From an uncultured Oscillibacter sp. (lineage in GTDB: Bacteria > Bacillota > Clostridia > Oscillospirales > Oscillospiraceae): DNA of 9,842 nt. This document shows, piece after piece, positions 2,787 through 9,391 of the stretch. The notes under the pieces are model-generated. The model did not search any database, was not told the DNA's origin, and saw only the letters and a list, made by a program, of their open reading frames with translations. Numbering within the stretch: position 1 is the stretch's first letter; every line of letters starts with the position of its first letter. The translations under genes were made by a program, and so were the position numbers. Location of the stretch: contig CAJTJA010000078.1 of assembly GCA_910576845.1 (NCBI GenBank), positions 1-9,842 of the forward strand, read 5' to 3'.

Positions 2787-5090
2787 CTATATCAGCAGTA
2801 CCGGCCTCCCGGCCTGTATGGTCATGTCGTTGATGTGTTTGACGGTGTTCCGGGCAACCACTTTCCCATCAAGTTTGGTTTCTATGGTGATATTGATTGT
2901 CTGGCTTTCCGGGGTTCTTTGCAACGCTTGCATAATGGCGGAAAACTGCTCCGCAATGTTTCCTGTGTCAGACCGCCTATTCACGGTGGCCGAAAACTGT
3001 GGGCTGGCTGGGATTACCGTTCCCTGAGCAACACGGGGCAGCTGCTGAACCGAGAGGGAAGGAAGTGCTTCCAAGTTGGGCCCGCCCACATTAACACCGC
3101 TGATTTGCCGCGCAGCCTTTTGAACGGCTGATACAGCAAGCCCGGATTCTGCCTGAATCCCATTGGCAAGCCCCCGGGAGATGTTTTCTCCGATTGCGGA
3201 AAACACGGTTGACGGACTGTGAATGCCAAGCAGTCCTTTTACGTTGTCAACGATACCGCCGAAAAATCCAGAAACCTTCTCTTTAATCCATGAACCCATT
3301 GCCAAGATTCCATCCCACAGGCCTTTCACAATATTTTTCCCGACATCCTTTATTTTCGACATATACGTTGTAAACCCGGTCACAATTGATGTGATAATCT
3401 TTGGAACAGCCTTTACAGCTTCGGGAATATTTTGAATGATTCCAGCAGCAAATTTTACGATTAAATCCAGACCCGCCTGTATGATTTTAGGGAGGTTGTT
3501 TGCAATGGCGGTCACGAGCTTTTCAATAATGACCGGGGCTTTTTCTAACAGTTTTGGCATTGCTTCGATCAGCCCATCCGCCAGTGCAACAATAATTTCT
3601 ATTGCTGCGTCCACGAGTTTGTCCACGTTGTCAATCAGCGTTTCCACAATTTGCAAAATGGCATCAACCGCGACAGGGATCAGCTCTGGGAGCGATTCCG
3701 AAATTCCTGATACAAGTACAGATATGATCTCAACCGCCACAGAAATGATTTCTGGAAGCGCCTCAATTGCTCCATTTATCAGTGTCATTATGATTTCCAG
3801 CGCGGCATTTGTGATTGTTGGCAAATTTTCTATGATTCCCCTCCCCAGTGCTCCAAGCAGCTGCATACCAGCGTCTACCATAGCGGGAAGCTGTTCAACA
3901 ACCATGTTCAGACCATCGCTCAAAACATCTCCAAAAGCCTCCATCGCGCCGGACAACCCGCCCTCCTGAAAAGCGGATGCAATTTTTGAAACCCCATCAG
4001 AGCCGAACTGCACAAACTCTCTGAGGTTTGGAGTGAGCTGGTCAGATAGGATGATCTGCGCTCCCTCCAGGGCGGATTTGAACAAAGTAACGTCACCAGC
4101 CAAATTGTCAAGCTGCGTGTTCGCCATGTTCTCCGCCGCCCCGGCAGCATTGCCTATGTACCCGCTCAGCTCGTCAAACCGCTCCCCGGTGTTGGCCAGC
4201 AGGGCATTGACGGATTTTAAGTCCTCCTTGTTAAAAATTTTAGAAAGAGCCTGTGTTTGCTCCCCCTGTGTCATGGCGGAAAGCGCCGCCTGAAGGTCTG
4301 CGAACGTTTCATTTAGGGGGCGTATATTCCCCTGTGCGTCGTAGACCTCCAGCCCCAGGGATTGCATAGCTTTTGCCGCTGTATCAGTCGGCGCGGACAA
4401 TGATAAGATGATATTCCGCAGAGCCGTGCCGCCCTCTGCGCCTTTCACGCCATTGTCCGCCAGAATGCCAAGAGCAGTTGAAAGCTCAGTGGTGCCTCCG
4501 GCGAGGTTTTTGGCGGTGCCGCCAATGGTCAAGATTGCCTCGCCCAACTGGGCAACACTGGTGTTTGACTTGCTGGAGGCCATCGCCATTTGATCCACCA
4601 GGACGGCAGATTCTTCCATGCTCAAGCCAAGTGCGGACTGCGCGTCAGTCACCATATCAGAGGCGGCGGCAAGTTCGATTCCGCCGGCAGCGGCCAGATT
4701 CAGCACATTCGGAAGCGCTTGCATGGATTGCTCCGAATCGTATCCGGCCAGCGCCATATAATTCAGCGCGTCCGCCGCCTGTGTTGCGGAAAAGGCGGTG
4801 GACGCCCCCATTTCCATCGCAAAGTCCCGCAAATCACCAATTTCATCCGTGGTTTTTCCCATCGTTGCCGCCACTTGAGACATTGCGCTGTCAAACTGCA
4901 CTCCAGTGTCAACGGAAGAAGCCGCAAATGCAGTCACCGCCGTTGTGGCCGCTCCAATCGCCACAGCTGCCGCTTTGGCGGCCGCAGAAATTCCATTTTT
5001 TAGTTTGTCAACTATGCTTGATGTGGCTTTTTCAGCTTGTGAGGTGTCCATAACCACGCCTATGATGACAGACCCATCATAATTCTGCAT
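2787..5090 (-). CDS. Phage tail tape measure protein (TP901 family)
   Basis: A 767-residue protein that sets tail length and is threaded through the tail tube. The N-terminal region has the TP901-type tape-measure core: DTSQAEKATSSIVDKL, then FDSAMSQVAATMGKT, AFSATQAADALNYMALAGY and a long Ala-rich helical stretch (about residues 50-350). The middle (about 385-600) is a series of roughly 20-30-residue amphipathic helical repeats built on I/L/V-rich segments separated by LPEI or MPKLL-type turns. The motif GIHSPSTVF (from residue 622) is typical of the C-terminal part of these proteins, and a beta-rich tail follows (INITIETKLDGKVV). Using the usual ~0.15 nm per residue, a tail of about 115 nm would be expected. 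The ATG at 5088-5090 has GGGAG just upstream, 3 bases after the preceding stop. The gene appears intact. Confidence 0.93.
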   Translation of the reverse strand: MQNYDGSVIIGVVMDTSQAEKATSSIVDKLKNGISAAAKAAAVAIGAATTAVTAFAASSVDTGVQFDSAMSQVAATMGKTTDEIGDLRDFAMEMGASTAFSATQAADALNYMALAGYDSEQSMQALPNVLNLAAAGGIELAAASDMVTDAQSALGLSMEESAVLVDQMAMASSKSNTSVAQLGEAILTIGGTAKNLAGGTTELSTALGILADNGVKGAEGGTALRNIILSLSAPTDTAAKAMQSLGLEVYDAQGNIRPLNETFADLQAALSAMTQGEQTQALSKIFNKEDLKSVNALLANTGERFDELSGYIGNAAGAAENMANTQLDNLAGDVTLFKSALEGAQIILSDQLTPNLREFVQFGSDGVSKIASAFQEGGLSGAMEAFGDVLSDGLNMVVEQLPAMVDAGMQLLGALGRGIIENLPTITNAALEIIMTLINGAIEALPEIISVAVEIISVLVSGISESLPELIPVAVDAILQIVETLIDNVDKLVDAAIEIIVALADGLIEAMPKLLEKAPVIIEKLVTAIANNLPKIIQAGLDLIVKFAAGIIQNIPEAVKAVPKIITSIVTGFTTYMSKIKDVGKNIVKGLWDGILAMGSWIKEKVSGFFGGIVDNVKGLLGIHSPSTVFSAIGENISRGLANGIQAESGLAVSAVQKAARQISGVNVGGPNLEALPSLSVQQLPRVAQGTVIPASPQFSATVNRRSDTGNIAEQFSAIMQALQRTPESQTINITIETKLDGKVVARNTVKHINDMTIQAGRPVLLI

Positions 5091-5093
5091 AAA

Positions 5094-5522
5094 TTACTCC
5101 CTTCTGCTGTATTTCTCCTTGTATTTCGCAACCTTCTCATTGAGTTCTACTTGCTTTTTCGCATATTCTTGGATCAGACCCCCAATTTGCTCGAAAAAGT
5201 CGGCAAACTCATAGATCCCAGGGGCCTGTTCCCCGAACACCTTTCGGCAGGTGCCCGCGCCGAACACTTCATCGGTTCGCGCCGCCAGATTAACGCACAC
5301 CTCCGCAGCCTGTGCAATGACCGAAGAAGCTTCGTCGATAGACCCATTTTCCGCCCGAGAAAGCCGCTCTGAAAGCTCGCCTGAAGCGGCCTCAAACTCT
5401 TTCACAAGGATAATGAGATTATTCATGAAAGTTGTGTTCTTCAGCTCCAGCATGATAAAATCACCGCTGTCGTTCACCTGGATCTTCTTCCCGGTGCTGT
5501 TAATTTTGATGAAATCGCTCAT
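5094..5522 (-). CDS. Tail assembly chaperone-like protein
   Basis: A 142-residue protein immediately upstream of the tape measure (3-base gap), the position of tail assembly chaperones in siphophages, which keep the tape measure soluble during assembly. The sequence fits a small acidic helical protein: an N-terminal beta part (IKINSTGKKIQVNDSGDFIML), then helices (EFEAASGELSERLSR, AAEVCVNLAARTDEVFG, FADFFEQIGGLIQEYAKK) and a basic coiled C-terminus. I recall similar proteins annotated as DUF6673 next to tape measures in Clostridia prophages. There is no second overlapping frame of the kind made by programmed frameshifting in lambda G/GT. The ATG at 5520-5522 has AAAGGAG 7 bases upstream. Confidence 0.65.
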   Translation of the reverse strand: MSDFIKINSTGKKIQVNDSGDFIMLELKNTTFMNNLIILVKEFEAASGELSERLSRAENGSIDEASSVIAQAAEVCVNLAARTDEVFGAGTCRKVFGEQAPGIYEFADFFEQIGGLIQEYAKKQVELNEKVAKYKEKYSRRE

Positions 5523-5552
5523 TTTGTGCTCCTTTCAAATTTGTCCAACCTC

Positions 5553-5645
5553 TTTTTTGGGGCCCCAAGAGAGATATCCCCCAGGGGGGGGTCAAATTTG
5601 ACCCCCCCCTTTTTTCGGGAACCCCAAGAGAGATATCCCCCAGGG
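5553..5645. repeat. Pair of long direct repeats around a G8/C8 palindrome
   Basis: The 24 bases at 5563-5586 recur exactly at 5622-5645 (59 bp apart); both start CCCCAAGAGAGATATCCCCC. The similarity reaches leftward to a TTTTTT in both copies (5553-5558 and 5610-5615). Copy 1 holds the palindrome TTGGGGCCCCAA (5557-5568); copy 2 has a degraded version. The palindrome at 5583-5610 sits between them. A frame can be read across (5500-5691), but it merely translates the repeat and lacks a ribosome binding site. Confidence 0.8.
5583..5615 (+). terminator. 28-bp perfect palindrome with T6, terminator-like on the plus strand
   Basis: A, eight G and TCAAA (5583-5596) followed by the exact reverse complement (5597-5610), then T to 5615. 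It has the form of a strong plus-strand terminator, yet the only genes nearby run on the minus strand, so it would stop antisense transcription. On the minus strand the hairpin lies in the leader of the tail-chaperone gene without a following T run. Its centre CAAATTTG places it in the same palindrome family as 2384-2553. Confidence 0.6.
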
Positions 5646-5693
5646 CCTCTGTGAAAATGTTTTGTCGCGTCAATGTTCCAGGACGGCCCACCG

Positions 5694-6371
5694 TTAACCG
5701 TTCACAGCCTCGCAGAACGCGGCAATGGCCTGCGTGTCCGTTTCCAGGTCGGTGCTTGTGATGTCACCATAGAGGCCAGCCCCCTTCTTTGGGATCTGCG
5801 AGAAACATCCATATCTTTCCAGACATGATACAGCGTTTTTGGGCATCGCCCTGCTGGCGGCTCTTGCACCTTCCTGAATAAGCTCCAACGCCGCTCTTTC
5901 CAGGGTGTCAATCCTGCTCCGCAAATCATCGGCGGTGAGTTCCCGGTTGAACCGCACCCCACGCACCTTGTGTTTTTGTGCCAAATCATCCAGAACGGCC
6001 AGCGCCACTGGACAACCGCCCATCTGCTGTGCCGCCCGCTCCAATTCATCCTTTTCCAGGCTCTGCCGCATTTGCAGGACACTTAACAGGGCCGTTTGTT
6101 CTGTCGCGGGGGCAACAAGAGGGCGGCGGCTGACCGAATCCCGCATTTTTGCCGCAACCTCTCGAAACTGCTTCAAATAGGTTTCCCGCATCTGCCGCAC
6201 ACTGGCCTCCCTCTGGGCCTGGGCCTCCTGCATCCCCTGATTATATCCATCACTGCCTTTGAACGGCTCTAGCCGCTTAACGGCTTTGTCGTAATTGGCG
6301 TTGATTTCGTTCATGTCCTCAATGAATCCGGCCACACTGTAAAAATATTTCTCTGTGTTTTTCAATTTCAA
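5694..6371 (-). CDS. Unknown 225-residue phage protein, helical
   Basis: Start TTG at 6369-6371, supported by AAAGGA upstream and a 1-base gap from the previous stop. The protein begins MKLKNTEKYFYSVAGFIEDM. Residues 20-90 are strongly helical and charged (EINANYDKAVKRLEPF, MQEAQAQREASVRQMRETYL), suggesting a coiled coil. A second part includes LLSVLQMRQSLEKDELERAA and ALAVLDDLAQKHKVRG, then more helices to the C-terminus. I recall similar unnamed proteins in Clostridia phage structural regions, but cannot name a function; a scaffold- or structure-associated role would fit the shape and position. It is separated from the tail chaperone by the unusual repeat region at 5553-5645. Confidence 0.75.
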   Translation of the reverse strand: MKLKNTEKYFYSVAGFIEDMNEINANYDKAVKRLEPFKGSDGYNQGMQEAQAQREASVRQMRETYLKQFREVAAKMRDSVSRRPLVAPATEQTALLSVLQMRQSLEKDELERAAQQMGGCPVALAVLDDLAQKHKVRGVRFNRELTADDLRSRIDTLERAALELIQEGARAASRAMPKNAVSCLERYGCFSQIPKKGAGLYGDITSTDLETDTQAIAAFCEAVNG

Positions 6372-6372
6372 A

Positions 6373-6621
6373 TCATCCTTTCAAATCTGCAAGTATTTTG
6401 TCTATAGCTTCCATGTCCAGGTCAAGGCCCTCTGTTCCGTCCTCACCGGGGGTATTCAGCGCCTCCAGCAGCGCGGCCTTGCCTTGCTCATCCAATCCAG
6501 CGGCCCACCCTTGCAGCTCATACAGGCTGAGAGAGAGCGGGTCAATCGGGGCATCCTGCTCCATGTGCCGCGCTTCAATGGCTTTTTGCAGGTTGATAAT
6601 CCGGCTGTTAATGCTACTCAA
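6373..6621 (-). CDS. Unknown 82-residue phage protein
   Basis: Start TTG at 6619-6621, chosen because GGGAGGTG lies 7 bases upstream. The first codons overlap the end of the preceding gene by 8 bases. Begins MSSINSRIINLQKAIEARH with an amphipathic helix, a central DPLSLSLYELQGWAAGL segment and an acidic helical C-terminus (MEAIDKILADLKG). Family unknown; small acidic proteins of this type occur near terminase genes in Clostridia prophages. Confidence 0.65.
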   Translation of the reverse strand: MSSINSRIINLQKAIEARHMEQDAPIDPLSLSLYELQGWAAGLDEQGKAALLEALNTPGEDGTEGLDLDMEAIDKILADLKG

Positions 6622-6880
6622 AATCTGACACCTCCCTATTGGGCACGGGGTGACAAATCACGGTCATGATCCCCGCTGCCGCCGCATATTCGGGGCGGTC
6701 TGCCGTGAAATCGGAAATATCTTCGAGCGGGCCGTGCTCCCTGAAAATGTCGATTGCCCCAGCGGGGTCAGTGGTGGTGCTGCTGCCGTCTGTGAAGGTG
6801 ACAACCACCTTGCAGGGCATCCCCCGGTCTGCGATTTTCTGGAGCGCAGCCAGCCGCCTTGAAATTGTCTTACTGTCCAT
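6614..6880 (-). CDS. Unknown 88-residue phage protein
   Basis: Starts at ATG 6878-6880 with AGGAGG 6 bases upstream; overlaps the previous gene by 11 bases and the next by 8, so it is part of a tightly packed operon. An N-terminal basic helix (KTISRRLAALQKIADRG) is followed by a beta-strand pair (CKVVVTFTDGSSTTT) and an alpha/beta C-terminus. No catalytic motif is visible. Function unknown. Confidence 0.65.
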   Translation of the reverse strand: MDSKTISRRLAALQKIADRGMPCKVVVTFTDGSSTTTDPAGAIDIFREHGPLEDISDFTADRPEYAAAAGIMTVICHPVPNREVSDFE

Positions 6881-7238
6881 GTTCGCCTCCTATCGCCGCC
6901 TCTAATTCTTGCAGACGGGTGATGATGTCGGTCTGCTCTGTCATTTTCAGCCCGTATTCCAGCACAGAGCGGGCCGCAGATACGCGCACCTGCCCATTTT
7001 CGTCACTGTCCTCCATGACCTCACGCAGAACAGCAACCGCCGGATCAAGCGTCTGCTGCACTTTCCGGGTAGCGTCCTCCACCAACCCAGCAAATGCTTT
7101 CTTGTACTCCGCTTGGAATTCTGGGTCATCCAGATATCCCCGCAGGGTCTTGGACGTGATCCCCGCAGCGGCGGCGGCTTTCTCTTTTGTCGGCTGTGTC
7201 AGCAGCGCAACCAGGGCTTTTTGTTTCTTGGGTGTCAT
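6870..7238 (-). CDS. phBC6A51-type helix-turn-helix protein, terminase-small-subunit-like
   Basis: A 122-residue protein. Residues 1-40 form a helix-turn-helix like the phBC6A51 family and small terminase subunits: KKQKALVALL, then KEKAAAAAGITSKTLRGYLDDPEF, in which 'AAAAAGIT..TLRGYL' fits recognition-helix spacing. The rest is helical (FAGLVEDATRKVQQTLDPAVAV... and VSAARSVLEYGLKM), as expected for an oligomerisation region. Small terminase subunits recognise the phage packaging site, but no large subunit is present downstream here, so it could also be a stand-alone regulator. The ATG has AAAGGAGG upstream and lies inside the over-long end of the nuclease-like gene. Confidence 0.7.
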   Translation of the reverse strand: MTPKKQKALVALLTQPTKEKAAAAAGITSKTLRGYLDDPEFQAEYKKAFAGLVEDATRKVQQTLDPAVAVLREVMEDSDENGQVRVSAARSVLEYGLKMTEQTDIITRLQELEAAIGGEHGQ

Positions 7239-7509
7239 TGCACCCCTCCTTTCTTCGGTAAAAGTCGGTATAAATCGTTATCCAGTCCTCCAGCTTCATC
7301 ACCACGCACCACGGCGAACGGGAGCGGCGGAAGAATATGGCGGGGGCACCGTCCCCGAACCGCTGGGCGTCCCGCTCCGCCTGGGCCATCCACTCAGACA
7401 GCCGCAGGGCCTCCGCCCGCCCTGGCTCAACCGGGTAGCCGTGGCCCTGAAGAATGCGGGCAAGCTCCCGCTCGGCGGCGCGGCCCTTGCGCTGAGATTT
7501 AGCCCCCAA
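7126..7509 (-). pseudogene. Holliday-junction-resolvase-like nuclease with the catalytic core missing
   Basis: Starts at TTG 7507-7509, overlapping the end of the DnaC-like gene by 11 bases. The N-terminus (MGAKSQRKGRAAERELARIL) and the part after residue 36 (LRLSEWMAQAERDAQRFGDG, PAIFFRRSRSPWCVVMKLED) match the ends of a small phage nuclease family of the Hjc/PDDEXK type. In intact members, as I recall them, about 25-30 residues between these parts carry an acidic residue and the E-x-K motif; here GYPVEPGR joins AEALRLSEWM directly. The protein should be catalytically inactive. It also lacks its expected stop: the frame runs 113 bases into the next gene with an unrelated basic tail, while a 2-base contraction of the G run at 7242-7245 would end it in an ATGA overlap. 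Confidence 0.7.
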
Positions 7510-8353
7510 CGGCTGTGCCCCCCAAAATGACTTTTTGCGCCCATGCTCTCAGATTATCTGCATTTTGCTTGCGTCGACTGTCCCCGGTCAGCTTCAAGGG
7601 CACCTGACACATTTCCAGCACCCGATCATAGATTCGCCCATACTGCACAGAGGGCGGATTCTTTAACTCCTCCATCGACAGGTTGGTAGTGACGATAACG
7701 GGAAGGTGTGCGCTGGATCGTGCGTCCACCACGTTGAAAATCTGTTCCAGGCCGAAGGTGCTGTCCCTCTCCACACCCAGGTCGTCTATAATCAGCAGCT
7801 TGTACCGGGCCAGAGAATCCAACAGCTTTTGTTTGTCCGGCGTTCCCTGGAGCAGGTTCAGCAGCCGGGGGAAACTGGTAGCCGCCGCTGTCACCTGACG
7901 ATCCAGCAGGGCGTTGGCAATGCAGGCGGCATAGAAGGTCTTGCCGGTGCCCACGGTGCCATAGAACAGAATGCCGACGTTCTTTTCCGCCATCTCGTCC
8001 CAGTGCTCCACATACCGCTGACAGGCGGCGGTGATCTCCGGCCTCTGGCCGTCATCGTCCGCGAAGGTGTGGCGCAGGGAGCCGGGGCAGGTAATGCCGC
8101 TGGAGTTCAGATTTTTCATCCTGGCCTCGAACTTCTCCCGTCTGTCCCGTTCATCCGCCGCTTGGCCTGCCTCCTGTTGGCACTGACAGGCCGTAGGAAC
8201 AACGGTAGGATCATCCTTCCCCGTGGCCGGGTTAAAGCCCAGTCGCATTTGCTTGGGTGTGCGGCACTTGCCGCAATACAAGAGACCGTCCGCCCCGGTG
8301 TAATCGCCGGGGGCTTTGGTGGTCTTCATGAGCTTAGAAATAACCTTGTCCAT
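7499..8353 (-). CDS. DnaC-like helicase loader / AAA+ ATPase
   Basis: A 284-residue replication ATPase. An N-terminal zinc-binding region has C27-x2-C30 and C56-x-C58. The AAA+ module has Walker A GTVGTGKT (132-139), Walker B LLIIDD (186-191), sensor-1-like TTN (222-224) and candidate arginine finger residues at R240/R244 (GRIYDR). DnaC/DnaI proteins load the replicative helicase onto DNA in an ATP-dependent way. The start chosen is ATG 8351-8353 (MDKVISKLMK) because GAGGA lies 5 bases upstream; ATG 8363-8365 overlaps the upstream stop as ATGA but has no ribosome binding site, and the longest frame (from 8473) would run over the preceding gene. It lies 8 bases after the DnaD-like gene, its expected partner. 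Confidence 0.9.
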   Translation of the reverse strand: MDKVISKLMKTTKAPGDYTGADGLLYCGKCRTPKQMRLGFNPATGKDDPTVVPTACQCQQEAGQAADERDRREKFEARMKNLNSSGITCPGSLRHTFADDDGQRPEITAACQRYVEHWDEMAEKNVGILFYGTVGTGKTFYAACIANALLDRQVTAAATSFPRLLNLLQGTPDKQKLLDSLARYKLLIIDDLGVERDSTFGLEQIFNVVDARSSAHLPVIVTTNLSMEELKNPPSVQYGRIYDRVLEMCQVPLKLTGDSRRKQNADNLRAWAQKVILGGTAVGG

Positions 8354-8361
8354 ATATATCC

Positions 8362-8976
8362 TCATTTCGTGAAAAAGAGTTCTTCCCCGTAGTCTGCGTC
8401 GGTCTTGACGCGATCCCGGTCGCCGCCCTGCGCGGGTTTGGTCCAGCACTCCCACTTTTCGGCGTTTCGGCAAGCCGCTTTCCAGTCTTTCATGGGGGTC
8501 TTGCCTACGAGCCAGCCCTTCGAAGCGTAGAAGTCGATAAACCCCTGCGGGTCTACGCTGCTCCCCCGCTCCCGGACATAAGTAGCCACTTCCTCCAGCG
8601 TGGGCGGTACAAAGCGAGAGCGCTTGGGCGGCGAAGCCGCCCTATTCGCTCCAGTATCCGTTTCAGTTTCAGTTTCAGTTTCAGTGCTTTCGGTTTTTTG
8701 AAACCATAGGTTTTCTGAATCAGAAACCATAGGTTTTTTAGGCGGTCTACCGCCTTTTTTGCCGTTGGCACGTCTTCCCTTGTTGGCATCAATGCTGGGC
8801 CGTGCAACTGTGAAAACAGCCCGCGCCATTGCATCCTTAAGCTTTGGCTCTACGCCGTATAGGGCATAGTCGCAAATGGCAAGCAGTGTTGCCAACTTAT
8901 CTTCATCAGACATTTCGCTGATAGCATCGCGGAAAGAGCGGTAAAAGACAAATGATTCAAGCGGGTACTCAGCCAT
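8362..8976 (-). CDS. DnaD-like phage replication initiator (DUF6291 N-terminus)
   Basis: A 204-residue protein in three parts. Residues 1-70 resemble DUF6291 (FYRSFRDAISEMSDEDKLAT, YALYG, ANKGRRANGKKGGRPPKKP). Residues 71-120 are a low-complexity linker with a basic KKGGRPPKK motif and a TETETETETET tract. Residues 121-180 (FVPPTLEEVATYVRERG, FIDFYASKGWLVGK, PMKDWKAACRNAEKW) are the conserved C-terminal part of many Firmicutes phage replication proteins. Together with the following loader gene this forms a standard phage replisome-organiser pair. The ATG at 8974-8976 lies behind a G-rich GAGAGGGGGCGGGGGG site and overlaps the upstream gene by 8 bases. The linker DNA contains several repeats that may form an origin. 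Confidence 0.8.
   Translation of the reverse strand: MAEYPLESFVFYRSFRDAISEMSDEDKLATLLAICDYALYGVEPKLKDAMARAVFTVARPSIDANKGRRANGKKGGRPPKKPMVSDSENLWFQKTESTETETETETDTGANRAASPPKRSRFVPPTLEEVATYVRERGSSVDPQGFIDFYASKGWLVGKTPMKDWKAACRNAEKWECWTKPAQGGDRDRVKTDADYGEELFFTK
8661..8754. repeat. Cluster of iteron-like repeats inside the DnaD-like gene
   Basis: Four tandem TTTCAG hexamers (8661-8684) are followed by two direct copies of GAAACCATAGGTTTT (8700-8714 and 8723-8737), each with an imperfect AAACC/GGTTT palindrome, separated by a shared TTCTGA-A-TCAGAA palindrome (8713-8725). A GGCGGT/ACCGCC hairpin (8741-8754) with T6 follows. All lie in the low-complexity linker of the protein. Phage lambda keeps its origin iterons inside its initiator gene O; the arrangement here is comparable. 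Confidence 0.6.
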
Positions 8977-9391
8977 CCCCCCGCCCCCTCTCGATATCCG
9001 CCGCCGCGATTGCGTCGGCCACTTTGACGATCTCAGCGGCCCGCCGCCTCAGCCTTTGGACGCACCGCGCCCGCTCGTGGTTGCTGTTGGGGAGGAAGTA
9101 CCCCCCGGTGGCGCTACTGCTTTCCAAAATCGGTGTACCACTCATCCTTTCGGCGCGGATCATCAGTCTGACTGTCCGAGCGGGAAGGTGAACCAGTTCC
9201 CGCAAGTGCCGCAGGGGTATGGCGTTCTGTTCGCCCTTGCTCAGAAAGTCGCTAATTTTTGCCGCTTGCGGCGGCGGGGGTGGTGTGGTATGCTTGGTGG
9301 TGGAAGTGGTGGACCTGTCAAGCCCCGCTCCCGCCTCGACCTGCTCCACGGTTGCCGACGTGGGGTGGGTCTTTTTTGTGCCCTGCATCAT
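8969..9391 (-). CDS. Winged-helix-like phage DNA-binding protein of the replication region
   Basis: About 140 residues. Residues 1-48 are disordered, Thr/Pro-rich (TTSTTKHTTPPPPPQ). Residues 50-95 carry a helix-turn-helix: ISDFLSKGEQNAIPLRHL, then RELVHLPARTVRLMIRAER as recognition helix, then a wing with GGYFLPN. A basic C-terminal helix ends the protein (CVQRLRRRAAEIVKVADA). This 'KGEQNAI...GGYFLP' pattern recurs in Firmicutes phage proteins placed just before the initiator. Start choice: GTG 9392-9394 overlaps the previous stop, but ATG 9389-9391 has a better 6-base spacing from AAGGGGGG; ATG 9386-9388 is also possible. It overlaps the initiator gene by 8 bases. Confidence 0.75.
   Translation of the reverse strand: MMQGTKKTHPTSATVEQVEAGAGLDRSTTSTTKHTTPPPPPQAAKISDFLSKGEQNAIPLRHLRELVHLPARTVRLMIRAERMSGTPILESSSATGGYFLPNSNHERARCVQRLRRRAAEIVKVADAIAAADIERGRGDG

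Noticed and set aside
3436..3969. Long open frame on the plus strand (177 codons) and another at 4478-5053 (191 codons)
   Set aside because: Both lie antisense within the tape-measure gene, lack a ribosome binding site and have the biased composition (Ser/Ile- or Arg/Pro-rich) of a shadow frame.
5094..5522. Programmed frameshift in the tail chaperone, as in lambda G/GT
   Set aside because: No overlapping downstream frame and no convincing slippery heptamer near the end; the tape measure starts 3 bases after the stop.
5500..5691. 63-codon minus-strand frame starting with GTG just after the 225-residue gene
   Set aside because: No ribosome binding site; its sequence is only the translation of the direct repeats and palindrome, and it overlaps the well-supported start at 5522.
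6859..7530. 223-codon plus-strand frame, and 7706-8392 (228 codons)
   Set aside because: They run antisense through well-supported genes (HTH protein and nuclease; DnaC-like ATPase with Walker motifs) and show no domain.
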